This document shows positions 7,540-15,113 of a DNA stretch of 64,000 bases, in pieces. The stretch's first letter is position 1; every line of letters starts with the position of its first letter. The notes below the pieces were generated by a model. The model worked only from the letters and a program-made list of their open reading frames with translations, made no database searches and had not been told where the DNA came from. The DNA is from Allobranchiibius sp. CTAmp26 (lineage in GTDB: Bacteria > Actinomycetota > Actinomycetes > Actinomycetales > Dermatophilaceae), in assembly GCF_017565405.1 (NCBI RefSeq), contig NZ_JAGEKR010000024.1:62001-126000 (forward strand). Direction: 5' to 3'. A program made the translations under genes and the position numbers.

Positions 7540-8979
7540 ATGAGCCAGGCCGCCGCAGCACCACGCCAGGGTCACGGGAAGGTCATCGCCGCCAGCCTCG
7601 CGGCCGCCGTCGGCGCGTTCCTCTTCGGATTCGACTCCTCGGTCATCAACGGAGCGGTCGACGCCATCAACACCGGCTTCGGGTTGAGCGCGTTCGTCAA
7701 GGGTTTCACGGTCGCCATCGCGCTGCTCGGCTGCGCAGCGGGCGCCTGGTATGCCGGCCAGCTGGCCGACCGCCTCGGTCGCAAGAAGGTCATGCTGATC
7801 GGCGCCGTGCTCTTCCTCGCCAGTTCCATCGGCTCCGGCTTGGTGGGGAACATCTGGGAACTGATGTTCTGGCGGGTCGTCGGCGGGCTCGGGATCGGGC
7901 TGGCGTCGGTGATCTCGCCGGCGTACATCTCCGAGATCGCGCCCGCCCGGATGCGCGGCGGTCTGACCTCGATCAACCAGCTCGGCATCACCATCGGCAT
8001 CTTCGCGGCACTGCTGTCCGACGACGTGGTGCAGAGCTCGGCCGGCGGCGCCTCGAAGGCAACCTGGTTCGGACTCACCGCGTGGCGCTGGATGTTCCTG
8101 GTGGGAGCCGTACCCGCGCTGGTGTACGGCGTCCTGTCCTTCCTGCTGCCGGAGTCGCCGCGCTACCTGGTGCGCGTGGGCGAGACCGAGCGTGCCCAGT
8201 CGGTGCTGGCCACCATGGGCGACGAGGCTCCCGACCACAAGATCAAAGCCATCAAGGAATCCCTGCACAGCGAGGATCGGACCAGCTTCGCCGACATCGC
8301 CGGCGACCGCTTCGGACTGAAGCCGTTGGTCTGGGTGGGCATCGTGCTGGCGGCGCTGCAGCAGCTGGTCGGGATCAACGCGATCTTCTACTACTCGACC
8401 ACGCTGTGGCGGTCGGTCGGATTCTCCGCCAACGACTCGTTCAAGACCTCGGTCATCACCTCGGTGATCAACGTCGCCTTCACGTTCGTGGCCCTGTTGT
8501 TCGTGGACCGGTTCGGCCGCAGACTGCTGCTGCTGATCGGCTCCGCCGGGATGCTCGTCGGACTCGCTCTTGCCTCCGCGGCGTTCTTCAACGCCTCCGG
8601 CTCGGGCAAGAACATCACCCTGCCGCACACCTGGGGCATCGTCGCGCTCATCGGCGCCAACCTGTTCGTGATCTTCTTCGCCGCCACCTGGGGCCCGGTG
8701 ATGTGGACGCTGCTGTCGGAGATGTTCCCCAACAGCCAACGCTCCTACGCCATCGCGATCTGCACCGCGGCGAACTGGATCTTCAACTTCATCGTCACGG
8801 TGTCGTTCCCGTGGCTGTCGGACCGGGTCGGCCTTGGTTTCGTGTACGGCGGATTTGCCGTCTTCGCGTTGATCTCCTACTTCTTCGTGCGCGCGATGAT
8901 CCCCGAGACCTCCGGCACCGAACTGGAGGACATGACCGGTGGCACCCGACGCGAGAGTCAGGCGTCCACGCCCGCATGA
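7540..8979 (+). CDS. Sugar porter-type MFS transporter
   Basis: 479 aa with 12 predicted membrane helices. It carries the classical sugar-porter signatures: GFDSSVINGA in helix 1, DRLGRKK after helix 2, PESPRYL before the central loop, QQLVGINAIFYYS in helix 7, RFGRRLLLLIG after helix 8 and PETSGTELE at the C-terminus (PETKG in the family). Family members import monosaccharides or inositol with protons; specificity cannot be read from the sequence. The ATG at 7540 has the ribosome site GAGGGG about 9 nt upstream. It appears monocistronic, followed by a ~165-bp gap containing a convergent terminator. Confidence 0.92.
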   Translation: MSQAAAAPRQGHGKVIAASLAAAVGAFLFGFDSSVINGAVDAINTGFGLSAFVKGFTVAIALLGCAAGAWYAGQLADRLGRKKVMLIGAVLFLASSIGSGLVGNIWELMFWRVVGGLGIGLASVISPAYISEIAPARMRGGLTSINQLGITIGIFAALLSDDVVQSSAGGASKATWFGLTAWRWMFLVGAVPALVYGVLSFLLPESPRYLVRVGETERAQSVLATMGDEAPDHKIKAIKESLHSEDRTSFADIAGDRFGLKPLVWVGIVLAALQQLVGINAIFYYSTTLWRSVGFSANDSFKTSVITSVINVAFTFVALLFVDRFGRRLLLLIGSAGMLVGLALASAAFFNASGSGKNITLPHTWGIVALIGANLFVIFFAATWGPVMWTLLSEMFPNSQRSYAIAICTAANWIFNFIVTVSFPWLSDRVGLGFVYGGFAVFALISYFFVRAMIPETSGTELEDMTGGTRRESQASTPA

Positions 8980-9080
8980 TCAGGTGACCGGCCCGCCCGG
9001 TTCGAGGTAGTGCAGGTCCCCGTCCGACGCGGGCGTTTTCTGTCCGTGGCCAGCGCTGCAGCCCTGGCCCAAACGCAGAA

Positions 9081-9114
9081 CGCCCACCCCGCTAGACGTA
9101 CGACGGGGTGGGCG
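9081..9114. terminator. Terminator between convergent transporter genes
   Basis: An 11-bp perfect stem (CGCCCACCCCG / CGGGGTGGGCG) with a 12-nt loop, 31 bp beyond the stop of the APC permease on the minus strand. It probably serves both converging genes. Confidence 0.7.
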
Positions 9115-9145
9115 GCTGCACGAGACGTGTCGCCTCGCCGGCCGG

Positions 9146-10816
9146 TCAGGCCAGCGTGTCCTCCTCGAGGGCGGCCTCGCGCCGAGAGTCGGCGATGTAG
9201 CGGTCGACCGATACGCGGGGCAGCCGGGTCGCGTAGGCCAGCGCCATGATCGCGGCGGAGAAGACGAACGTGACGATGAACGCGCTGCCGAACTGGATGA
9301 CGTTGCGGCCGCCGTCGTAGTTGCCGAGGTAGGACATCAGCGCCAGGCCTCCCAGCCACGGGACGTACCAGAGACCGGACACCCAGTCCCACTCCGGCTG
9401 CTGGCCGCGCGCGGCGTTGACGGCGTACATCACGCCGAGCAGCACGATGCCGAGCACCACGGCCAAGAAGAGCTTCTCGTTGGTCTTCCAACCGGTCCAG
9501 TAGACGATCAGGTTGGCCGACCAGAAGGCGAGGAAGGCGAAGACGTGCGCACCGGGCAGCCGGAACGGACGCGGGTGATCGGGAAGTTGCTTGCGGAACG
9601 CCAGCAGTACCAACGGTCCCGAGCCGAACGACAACACGGTCGCCGAGGTGATGAAGCCTACGAGCTGCTGCCAGCTCGGGAAGGGCAGGAAGAGGATCAG
9701 ACCGACGACGAACGCCAGCACCATGCTGACGAGCGGGACGCCGTTGGACGTCGTCTTCGCCAGCGCCTGAGGGGCGTTGCGGTTGCGGGCCATGGCGAAG
9801 GAGATGCGCGAGGTCACCGTCGTGTAGATCAGACCGGTGTCCGCGGGTGAGACCACCGCGTCGATGTAGAGCAGGGTGGCCAACCAGCCGAGCCCCAGCA
9901 CGCTGGCGATCGCCGCAAGTGGACCGAAGTCGTCGGCGAAGGACACATTCCCCCAGCCGTGCGCGAGATCGGAGGGCGAGAGGGACCCCACGAACGCCAC
10001 CTGCAGCAGCACGTAGATGACGGTGGTCAACAGGACCGACCCGATGACCGCGATGGGCACGTTGCGTTTGGGGTTGTCGGTCTCGCCCGCGAGTTCGATG
10101 CCCTGGCGGAATCCGAGGAAGGAGAAGACGATTCCCGAGGTCGCGATGGCCGTGAAGACACCGTGCCATCCCTGCGGCTTGAAGCCGTGGGAGGTGAAGT
10201 TGTGCGGCGTGAACTTGGTGATCAGGAAGGCTGCGATGACCACTGCGATGATGCCGAGCTTCCACCACACCAGGATGTTGTTGACGCGGGCGAACCAGCG
10301 CACGCCGAAGTAGTTGATGACCACGAAGACGGCCATCGCGATCACGGCCACACCCAGCCCGAGGCCGGTGAGCGTGTGCACGATGGCGCCGTCGACCGTG
10401 TGCTTCTCGGTGAACGGCGCGTACTTGGTCGCGTAGGTGAGGGCGCCCTCCACCTCGATCGGCGCGACGGCCATGCACGCCACCCAGGTGATCCACCCGG
10501 TCATGTAGCTGGCGAACGACCCGAAGCCGATGTGCGGGAACCGGACGACGCCACCGGAGAGGGGGAACATGGTGCCGAGCTCGGCGTAGCAGAGCCCGAT
10601 GAGCAGGATCATCACCCCACCGAGACCCCAGGAGATGACCGCGGCGGGTCCGGCCTGCTGCGCGGCGTTCAGGGCTCCGAAGAGCCAGCCGGAGCCGATG
10701 ATCGATCCGACACTGGCGAAGAGCAGACCGACGACGCCCACATGGCGCTGCAGGTTCGGATCACCCCGATCGTCGGCGTTCGGTGCTGCGTCGGCGAGTT
10801 TGCTGGGGGAGGCCAC
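9146..10816 (-). CDS. APC-family amino acid permease
   Basis: 556 aa. The helix-1 signature GLLFASVGSIIGSGWLFG (residues ~28-45) is the substrate-binding GSG(I/W) motif of the amino acid-polyamine-organocation family. About 12-13 hydrophobic helices follow, with GFRQGIELAGETDNPKRNVP in the middle. It probably imports an amino acid or amine by proton symport; the exact substrate is not deducible. The GTG at 10816 is chosen because GGAAGG lies about 7 nt upstream and the encoded N-terminus is a normal cytoplasmic tail; codons further upstream to 10900 lack a ribosome site. The neighbour tadA is on the same strand, 84 bp upstream. Confidence 0.9.
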   Translation of the reverse strand: MASPSKLADAAPNADDRGDPNLQRHVGVVGLLFASVGSIIGSGWLFGALNAAQQAGPAAVISWGLGGVMILLIGLCYAELGTMFPLSGGVVRFPHIGFGSFASYMTGWITWVACMAVAPIEVEGALTYATKYAPFTEKHTVDGAIVHTLTGLGLGVAVIAMAVFVVINYFGVRWFARVNNILVWWKLGIIAVVIAAFLITKFTPHNFTSHGFKPQGWHGVFTAIATSGIVFSFLGFRQGIELAGETDNPKRNVPIAVIGSVLLTTVIYVLLQVAFVGSLSPSDLAHGWGNVSFADDFGPLAAIASVLGLGWLATLLYIDAVVSPADTGLIYTTVTSRISFAMARNRNAPQALAKTTSNGVPLVSMVLAFVVGLILFLPFPSWQQLVGFITSATVLSFGSGPLVLLAFRKQLPDHPRPFRLPGAHVFAFLAFWSANLIVYWTGWKTNEKLFLAVVLGIVLLGVMYAVNAARGQQPEWDWVSGLWYVPWLGGLALMSYLGNYDGGRNVIQFGSAFIVTFVFSAAIMALAYATRLPRVSVDRYIADSRREAALEEDTLA

Positions 10817-10900
10817 GGGCCACCTTCCGACCCGGTGGGGCCATATCGATAGGAGTTCTATGACTCCGGCACCGTACAGAGCGGGGCGGACCCTTCCCAA

Positions 10901-11389
10901 TCAGGTGCGTCGGCGCCGGGCGCGGAAGAAGTCGGTCAGGAGGCCGGCGCACTCCTTCTCGCGGACGCCGCCGACGCAGGTCACGCGGTGCGGTGAGGGG
11001 TTGTCGCGGATGACGTCCCACGCGCTCCCGCAGGCACCGGCCTTCGCGTCGTACGCGCCGAAGATGATGCCCGACAGCCGGGACTGCATCACGGCCCCGG
11101 CGCACATCAGGCATGGCTCGAGCGTGACCACCAGCAGACAGTCGTCGAGCCGATAGTGGCCCAGCTGCGTTGCGGCAGAACGGATCGCGAGCATCTCGGC
11201 ATGCGCGAGGGGGTCAGCCCCGCCGACCCGCAGGTTGAGCCCGGATCCGATCACCTCGCCGTGCGGATCGAGCACGACGGCGCCGACAGGCACGTCCTCC
11301 GTGCGCAGCGCCTCGCGGGCCCGGAGCAGCGCCAACCCCATCCACGCGTCGTACGGCGGCTCGGGAGCACCAGGGAAGCCGGCCGTCAC
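10901..11389 (-). CDS. tadA: tRNA-specific adenosine deaminase
   Basis: 162 aa. This zinc deaminase converts adenosine to inosine at the wobble position of tRNA-Arg(ACG), and that tRNA is encoded in this window at 14785. The metal and catalytic motifs are HAE at residues 63-65 and PCLMC at 92-96 (both zinc Cys present), with the usual N-terminal helix and C-terminal FFRARRRR tail. Full length for the family. The GTG at 11389 lies 17 bp from the divergent upp start, so the two genes share a very small promoter region. Confidence 0.93.
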   Translation of the reverse strand: MTAGFPGAPEPPYDAWMGLALLRAREALRTEDVPVGAVVLDPHGEVIGSGLNLRVGGADPLAHAEMLAIRSAATQLGHYRLDDCLLVVTLEPCLMCAGAVMQSRLSGIIFGAYDAKAGACGSAWDVIRDNPSPHRVTCVGGVREKECAGLLTDFFRARRRRT

Positions 11390-11393
11390 GCCG

Positions 11394-11399
11394 TAGAGT
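11394..11399 (+). promoter_or_regulatory. Leaderless -10 box for upp
   Basis: TAGAGT is followed by 7 nt and the ATG of upp at 11407. No ribosome site precedes the ATG. Confidence 0.5.
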
Positions 11400-11406
11400 C
11401 TGGGCC

Positions 11407-12045
11407 ATGCGTGTCCAGGTCGCCAATCACCCGCTCATCGCGCACAAGCTGACGTATCTGCGCGACGAGCGCACCGACAGCCCGACGTTCCGGCGGCTCA
11501 CCGAGGAGCTGGTGACGCTGCTCGCGTACGAGGCGACCCGCTCGGTGCGCGTGGAACCGTTCGCCATCAACACCCCGGTCTCCCCCACCACCGGCATCAA
11601 GCTGTCGACGCCCAAGCCGCTGGTCGTGCCGATCCTGCGTGCCGGGCTCGGGATGCTGGAGGGGATGGTGCGGCTGCTGCCGAGCGCCGAGGTCGGCTTC
11701 CTCGGGATGCAGCGCAACGAGGAGACCCTCGAGGCCATCACGTATGCGAACCGCCTCCCGGACGACCTGTCCGGCCGGCAGTGCTACGTCCTCGACCCGA
11801 TGCTCGCGACCGGCGGCACTCTCGCGATGTCCATCCAGTACCTGGTCAACCGGGGCGCCGACGACATCACGGCGGTCACCCTGCTCTGCGCGCCCGAGGG
11901 CATCGAGGCGCTGGAGGATCAGCTCGAGGGGCTGCACGTGCCGGTCACGCTGGTCACCGGCGCGATCGACGAACGGCTCAACGAGAAGGGCTACATCGTG
12001 CCGGGCCTCGGCGACGCCGGGGACCGGCTGTACGGCGTGGTCTAG
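11407..12045 (+). CDS. upp: Uracil phosphoribosyltransferase
   Basis: 212 aa, the usual length. It salvages uracil by condensing it with PRPP to give UMP in the cytoplasm. Recognisable parts are the N-terminal [16 protein letters not shown], the PILRAGLGM segment, the PRPP loop [13 protein letters not shown] and the C-terminal uracil-binding [12 protein letters not shown]. It is divergent from tadA, an arrangement common in actinobacteria. Confidence 0.96.
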   Translation: MRVQVANHPLIAHKLTYLRDERTDSPTFRRLTEELVTLLAYEATRSVRVEPFAINTPVSPTTGIKLSTPKPLVVPILRAGLGMLEGMVRLLPSAEVGFLGMQRNEETLEAITYANRLPDDLSGRQCYVLDPMLATGGTLAMSIQYLVNRGADDITAVTLLCAPEGIEALEDQLEGLHVPVTLVTGAIDERLNEKGYIVPGLGDAGDRLYGVV

Positions 12046-12094
12046 CCTCGGCCCCATCTCGCGACACTCCGGCGATCCCGGACGCTGTCGTCAC

Positions 12095-12122
12095 ATCTGT
12101 CACTCCTGGCACACTGACAGAT
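12095..12122. repeat. Inverted repeat upstream of a small membrane protein
   Basis: ATCTGTCA and TGACAGAT form an 8-bp perfect inverted repeat with a 12-nt loop, between upp and the small gene at 12171. It could be a weak terminator for upp or a regulator site; there is no U-tract. Confidence 0.35.
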
Positions 12123-12170
12123 GAATCGTGCCGCACGACCCGTCGGCACTCACACGCTTGCGGAGGAACG

Positions 12171-12344
12171 ATGGCCACCGACAGGGTGAAGAAGATCGTC
12201 ATTTGGGCGGTCTTTGCCTTCCTCCTCTATTCGATCTTCACCGACCCGCACCACTCCGCCGGCATCGTGCACAACATCTGGAGCATCCTGCGGTCCGGCG
12301 TGCAGCACGTGGGCGACTTCTACCACGACATCCTGCACTCCTGA
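12171..12344 (+). CDS. Small single-helix membrane protein
   Basis: 57 aa. A short positive N-terminus (TDRVKK) is followed by one hydrophobic helix (about residues 8-22) and an amphipathic, histidine-containing tail. The ribosome site GGAGGA lies 5 nt before the ATG. The stop is 6 bp before the PH-domain protein, so the two are probably one operon. I do not recognise a named family. Confidence 0.65.
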   Translation: MATDRVKKIVIWAVFAFLLYSIFTDPHHSAGIVHNIWSILRSGVQHVGDFYHDILHS

Positions 12345-12350
12345 CCGCGC

Positions 12351-13151
12351 ATGGACGGGGTTGCGTCGGGCGCCGAACGGGCGATGGGGCGCTATCTGCT
12401 CGACGGTGAACGCATGGTCGTGGCAGTCCACCAGCACTGGTGGCGGGTCGCGGGGGTCGTCGCCGGCACGGTGATCGGACTGGTGCTGGTCGTGGCGATC
12501 GCACTGATCACCCCCGCGAGCGCCGGCCTGGTCTCCGACCTCGCGTGGTGGGTGTGGCTGGCGCTGCTCGTCTACTGCCTGCTCCAGCTGCTCATGTGGC
12601 GCCACGACTGGTTCGTGGCCACCGACCGGCGCCTGCTGCTGACCTACGGCCTGGTGTCCCACAAGGTCGCGATGATGCCGTTGGCGAAGGTCACCGACAT
12701 GTCCTTCAACCAGAGCGTCGCCGCGCGCTTCCTCGGCTACGGCACGTTCGTGATGGAGAGCGCCGGGCAGGACCAGGCGCTGCGGCAGATCGACTACATC
12801 CCCGACGCCGGCCTGCACTACCGCTCCATCTGCGCCGAGATCTTCGGCGAGGAGGAGTCCGACGGCGAGGACAGCAACGAGCCGCAGCACCAGCACCACC
12901 ACCGGTCGGCAGAACCCGTCGATGCGACCGACCCGTACGGCATCCCGGTGCCGGTACACCGACCGCTGCGCGCCGATGCGCAGGAGCGGCCGCCCCGGGA
13001 GTACGGCGCCAACCGTCGCCGGGTGGTCCGCGCGGCGACCGTGCTGTCCGACGATCCCGAGGCGAGTTGGTCGGTCAGCCACGAGGACGCTCCCCCGCCG
13101 CAGCGCGTCCGCCCGCGCCACGACCCGCGCACGGACGACGACCGGCCGTGA
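12351..13151 (+). CDS. Membrane protein with bacterial PH domain (bPH2/YdbS-like)
   Basis: 266 aa. Two membrane helices (about residues 30-52 and 58-78) are followed by a bPH2 domain: WFVATDRRLLLTYGLVSHKV, PLAKVTDM and GYGTFVMESAGQ. The C-terminal ~100 residues are polar and disordered, with a His cluster and many Arg and Asp. In other bacteria these domains occur in small membrane proteins of unclear function. An alternative start at ATG 12384 would remove 11 residues. It follows the small membrane protein and precedes def by 60 bp. Confidence 0.82.
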   Translation: MDGVASGAERAMGRYLLDGERMVVAVHQHWWRVAGVVAGTVIGLVLVVAIALITPASAGLVSDLAWWVWLALLVYCLLQLLMWRHDWFVATDRRLLLTYGLVSHKVAMMPLAKVTDMSFNQSVAARFLGYGTFVMESAGQDQALRQIDYIPDAGLHYRSICAEIFGEEESDGEDSNEPQHQHHHRSAEPVDATDPYGIPVPVHRPLRADAQERPPREYGANRRRVVRAATVLSDDPEASWSVSHEDAPPPQRVRPRHDPRTDDDRP

Positions 13152-13211
13152 AACACTCCTCGCTGCAACGATCCGTGCAGCGATGCAGCGACATGCAGGA
13201 GTGAACCAGGT

Positions 13212-13784
13212 ATGGCGGTCCGGCCGATCACGATCATCGGGCACAAGGCGCTGCATCAGCCGACCCGGCGCGTCCGGGAGGTCACCGACGAGGTGCGCGA
13301 GCTGGTGGCCGACATGTTCGACACGCTGGAGGCCGCCGACGGCGCCGGGCTCGCCGCCAACCAGGTCGGGGTGCGCCTGCGGATCTTCGTCTACGAGTGC
13401 GCCGCGGCCGACGAGGTGGTCCAGCGCGGCGTCGTGATCAACCCGGTGCTGGAGAAGGGCACCGTGCCCCCCGGGGACCCGGATCCCGGTGAGCTCGAGG
13501 GGTGCCTGTCGGTGCCCGGCGAGCACTTCCCCACCGCGCGCTCGGAGTGGGCGCGGGTGACCGGCACAGACCTGGACGGCAACGAGGTCATCGTCGAGGC
13601 GCAGGGCGGCACGCTGGCACGCTGCCTGCAGCACGAGACCGACCACTTGGACGGCAAGCTCTACGTCGAGCGGCTGACGCCCACCTACCGCACGCAGGCG
13701 CGGGACGCGGTGAAGTCCCGCGGATGGGAGTCCGCACGGATCACCAAGTGGGATCCGCAGCAACAGGACGCCGACGACGTCTGA
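13212..13784 (+). CDS. def: Peptide deformylase
   Basis: 190 aa. It removes the formyl group from the N-terminal methionine of new proteins. All three catalytic motifs are present: GAGLAANQ (residues 44-51), EGCLS (96-100, metal Cys) and HETDH (141-145, two metal His and the catalytic Glu). There is an extra C-terminal helix after residue 155, as in other actinobacterial type I enzymes. The upstream region has no formyltransferase gene, so this may be one of several def copies in the genome. Confidence 0.95.
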   Translation: MAVRPITIIGHKALHQPTRRVREVTDEVRELVADMFDTLEAADGAGLAANQVGVRLRIFVYECAAADEVVQRGVVINPVLEKGTVPPGDPDPGELEGCLSVPGEHFPTARSEWARVTGTDLDGNEVIVEAQGGTLARCLQHETDHLDGKLYVERLTPTYRTQARDAVKSRGWESARITKWDPQQQDADDV

Positions 13785-13806
13785 GCAGCGTTCGGGCGGT
13801 GCGGCA

Positions 13807-13812
13807 TAGGGT
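13807..13812 (+). promoter_or_regulatory. Leaderless -10 box for the SMP-30 gene
   Basis: TAGGGT is followed by 6 nt and the ATG at 13819, 23 bp after the def stop. Confidence 0.5.
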
Positions 13813-13818
13813 GCGGGC

Positions 13819-14673
13819 ATGCGCGCCGAGGAGATCTCCGAACCGCACGCCTTCCATGCCGAAGGGCCCTGCTGGGACGTCGACTGGGGTGGGCTGAAGT
13901 ACGTCGACATGCTCGCGGGCGACGTCCTCTCGCCGCGCCCGGACGGTGGGGTCGACCGGGTGCACGTGGGCAAGGTCGCCGCTGCGTTGCGACCCCGCGG
14001 ACCCGGCGGCGCCATCATCGCGACGGAGCGGGGCTTCGCCCTCGCGAGCGAACCGGATCTGTCCGACGTACAGCAGATGCAGCCGCTGTGGAGCGACCCG
14101 GGCATCCGCTTCAACGACGGCGGCTGCGACCCGATGGGCAACTTCTACTGCGGCACGATGGCGTACGACCAGACGCCCGGCGCCGCCTCGCTCTACCTCC
14201 TGACCTCCGACGGGCTCGCGTCCCAGGTGCTGACGGGTCTCACCGTCTCCAACGGCATCGGCTGGACCGGTCTGGGGGACAAGGGGTTTCACAACGACAC
14301 CCCGACCAGGATCGTGTCCACCTTCGACTGGTCGCCCGACGGGATCACCGACCGCAGGCCGTTCGTGACGCTGCCGGACGATGTCGCCGGCGACCCGGAC
14401 GGGTTGTGCGTGGACCAGGAGGGCGGGGTCTGGGTCGCGCTCTACGGCGGCTCCGCGGTGCACCGCTACTCCCCGGAGGGCAAGCTCGATCAGATCGTCG
14501 AGCTGCCGGTGACCAACGTCACGGCCTGCACCTTCGGCGGCGACGGGTTGCGCACGCTCTACATCACCACCACCCGGGAGAACGTGCCCGATGGCCAACA
14601 ACCACTGGCCGGAGCGGTGTTCAGCTGCGAGCCGGGCATCGGCGGACTCCCCGCGCGGCCGTTCGCCGGCTGA
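13819..14673 (+). CDS. SMP-30/gluconolactonase family protein
   Basis: 284 aa, a six-bladed propeller of the SMP-30/LRE family. The expected divalent-metal ligands are visible: Glu15 in AEGPCW, Asn in RFNDGGCDPMGNFYCGTM, Asn in VSNGIGW and Asp in GDPDGLCVD. Family members hydrolyse sugar lactones such as gluconolactone; the real substrate is unknown. It is probably a single-gene unit from the leaderless promoter at 13807. Confidence 0.88.
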   Translation: MRAEEISEPHAFHAEGPCWDVDWGGLKYVDMLAGDVLSPRPDGGVDRVHVGKVAAALRPRGPGGAIIATERGFALASEPDLSDVQQMQPLWSDPGIRFNDGGCDPMGNFYCGTMAYDQTPGAASLYLLTSDGLASQVLTGLTVSNGIGWTGLGDKGFHNDTPTRIVSTFDWSPDGITDRRPFVTLPDDVAGDPDGLCVDQEGGVWVALYGGSAVHRYSPEGKLDQIVELPVTNVTACTFGGDGLRTLYITTTRENVPDGQQPLAGAVFSCEPGIGGLPARPFAG

Positions 14674-14784
14674 GGCACCCGGCGTACGCCGCGCAGCGTC
14701 GTGACGGCCGCCGATTTCCGCTGCCGACAGCGAGCAGGTAACGTACCTTCCCGGTGAACGGGCCGTCACGACGTGCCCTCGCCA

Positions 14785-14857
14785 GCACCCGTAGCTCAAC
14801 GGATAGAGCATCTGACTACGGATCAGAAGGTTGGGAGTTCGAATCTCTCCGGGTGCA
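14785..14857 (+). tRNA. tRNA-Arg(ACG)
   Basis: A 73-nt arginine tRNA without encoded CCA. The acceptor stem GCACCCG pairs with CGGGTGC. The anticodon stem TCTGA/TCAGA encloses the loop CTACGGA with anticodon ACG, the substrate of TadA encoded in the same window. The T arm contains AGTTCGAATCT. Confidence 0.96.
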
Positions 14858-14877
14858 CGCTGTGTTGAGACAGTAGG

Positions 14878-14921
14878 ACGGCCCCGATCGCGTGAGAACG
14901 CCGGTCGGGGCCGTTTCTTTT
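14878..14921 (+). terminator. Terminator after tRNA-Arg
   Basis: A 10-bp stem (ACGGCCCCGA / TCGGGGCCGT) followed directly by the T-rich run TTCTTTT. Confidence 0.85.
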
Positions 14922-15077
14922 CGCGCGTGGGCCATCGGACCCACGGTCACTTTCCTGCACGCGGGCACCGCGACCTGGTCGGTCAGCGGCCCCGCGGCCA
15001 CTTCCCTGCACCGCCGTATGGCGCCACGACCGAACCGTGACCTCGATGTGCTTGACACTGAAAGGTATTGAGCGGAC

Positions 15078-15093
15078 TGTGAGGTGGCTCACA
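15078..15093. promoter_or_regulatory. CRP/GlxR-type operator upstream of an MFS gene
   Basis: TGTGAGGTGGCTCACA is a perfect match to TGTGA-N6-TCACA, the site bound by cAMP-receptor proteins (CRP, GlxR). It is centred 28 bp before ATG 15114 and overlaps the alternative GTG start at 15084, favouring the ATG as the true start. A position this close to the gene suggests repression or a class II-like arrangement; that is inference. Confidence 0.7.
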
Positions 15094-15113
15094 CCTCGAC
15101 AGATAGGGCTCCA

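Noticed and set aside
7600-8980. Cobalt or B12 transporter role for the sugar porter
   Set aside because: Its motifs are those of sugar porters; no link to the B12 genes.
9001-9145. A small gene between the sugar porter and the APC permease
   Set aside because: Short frames there lack a ribosome site and overlap the terminator hairpin.
12150-14141. A 663-codon minus-strand frame opposite def and the PH-domain gene
   Set aside because: It is an antisense shadow of several well-supported plus-strand genes; its peptide is Arg/His/Asp-rich low complexity.
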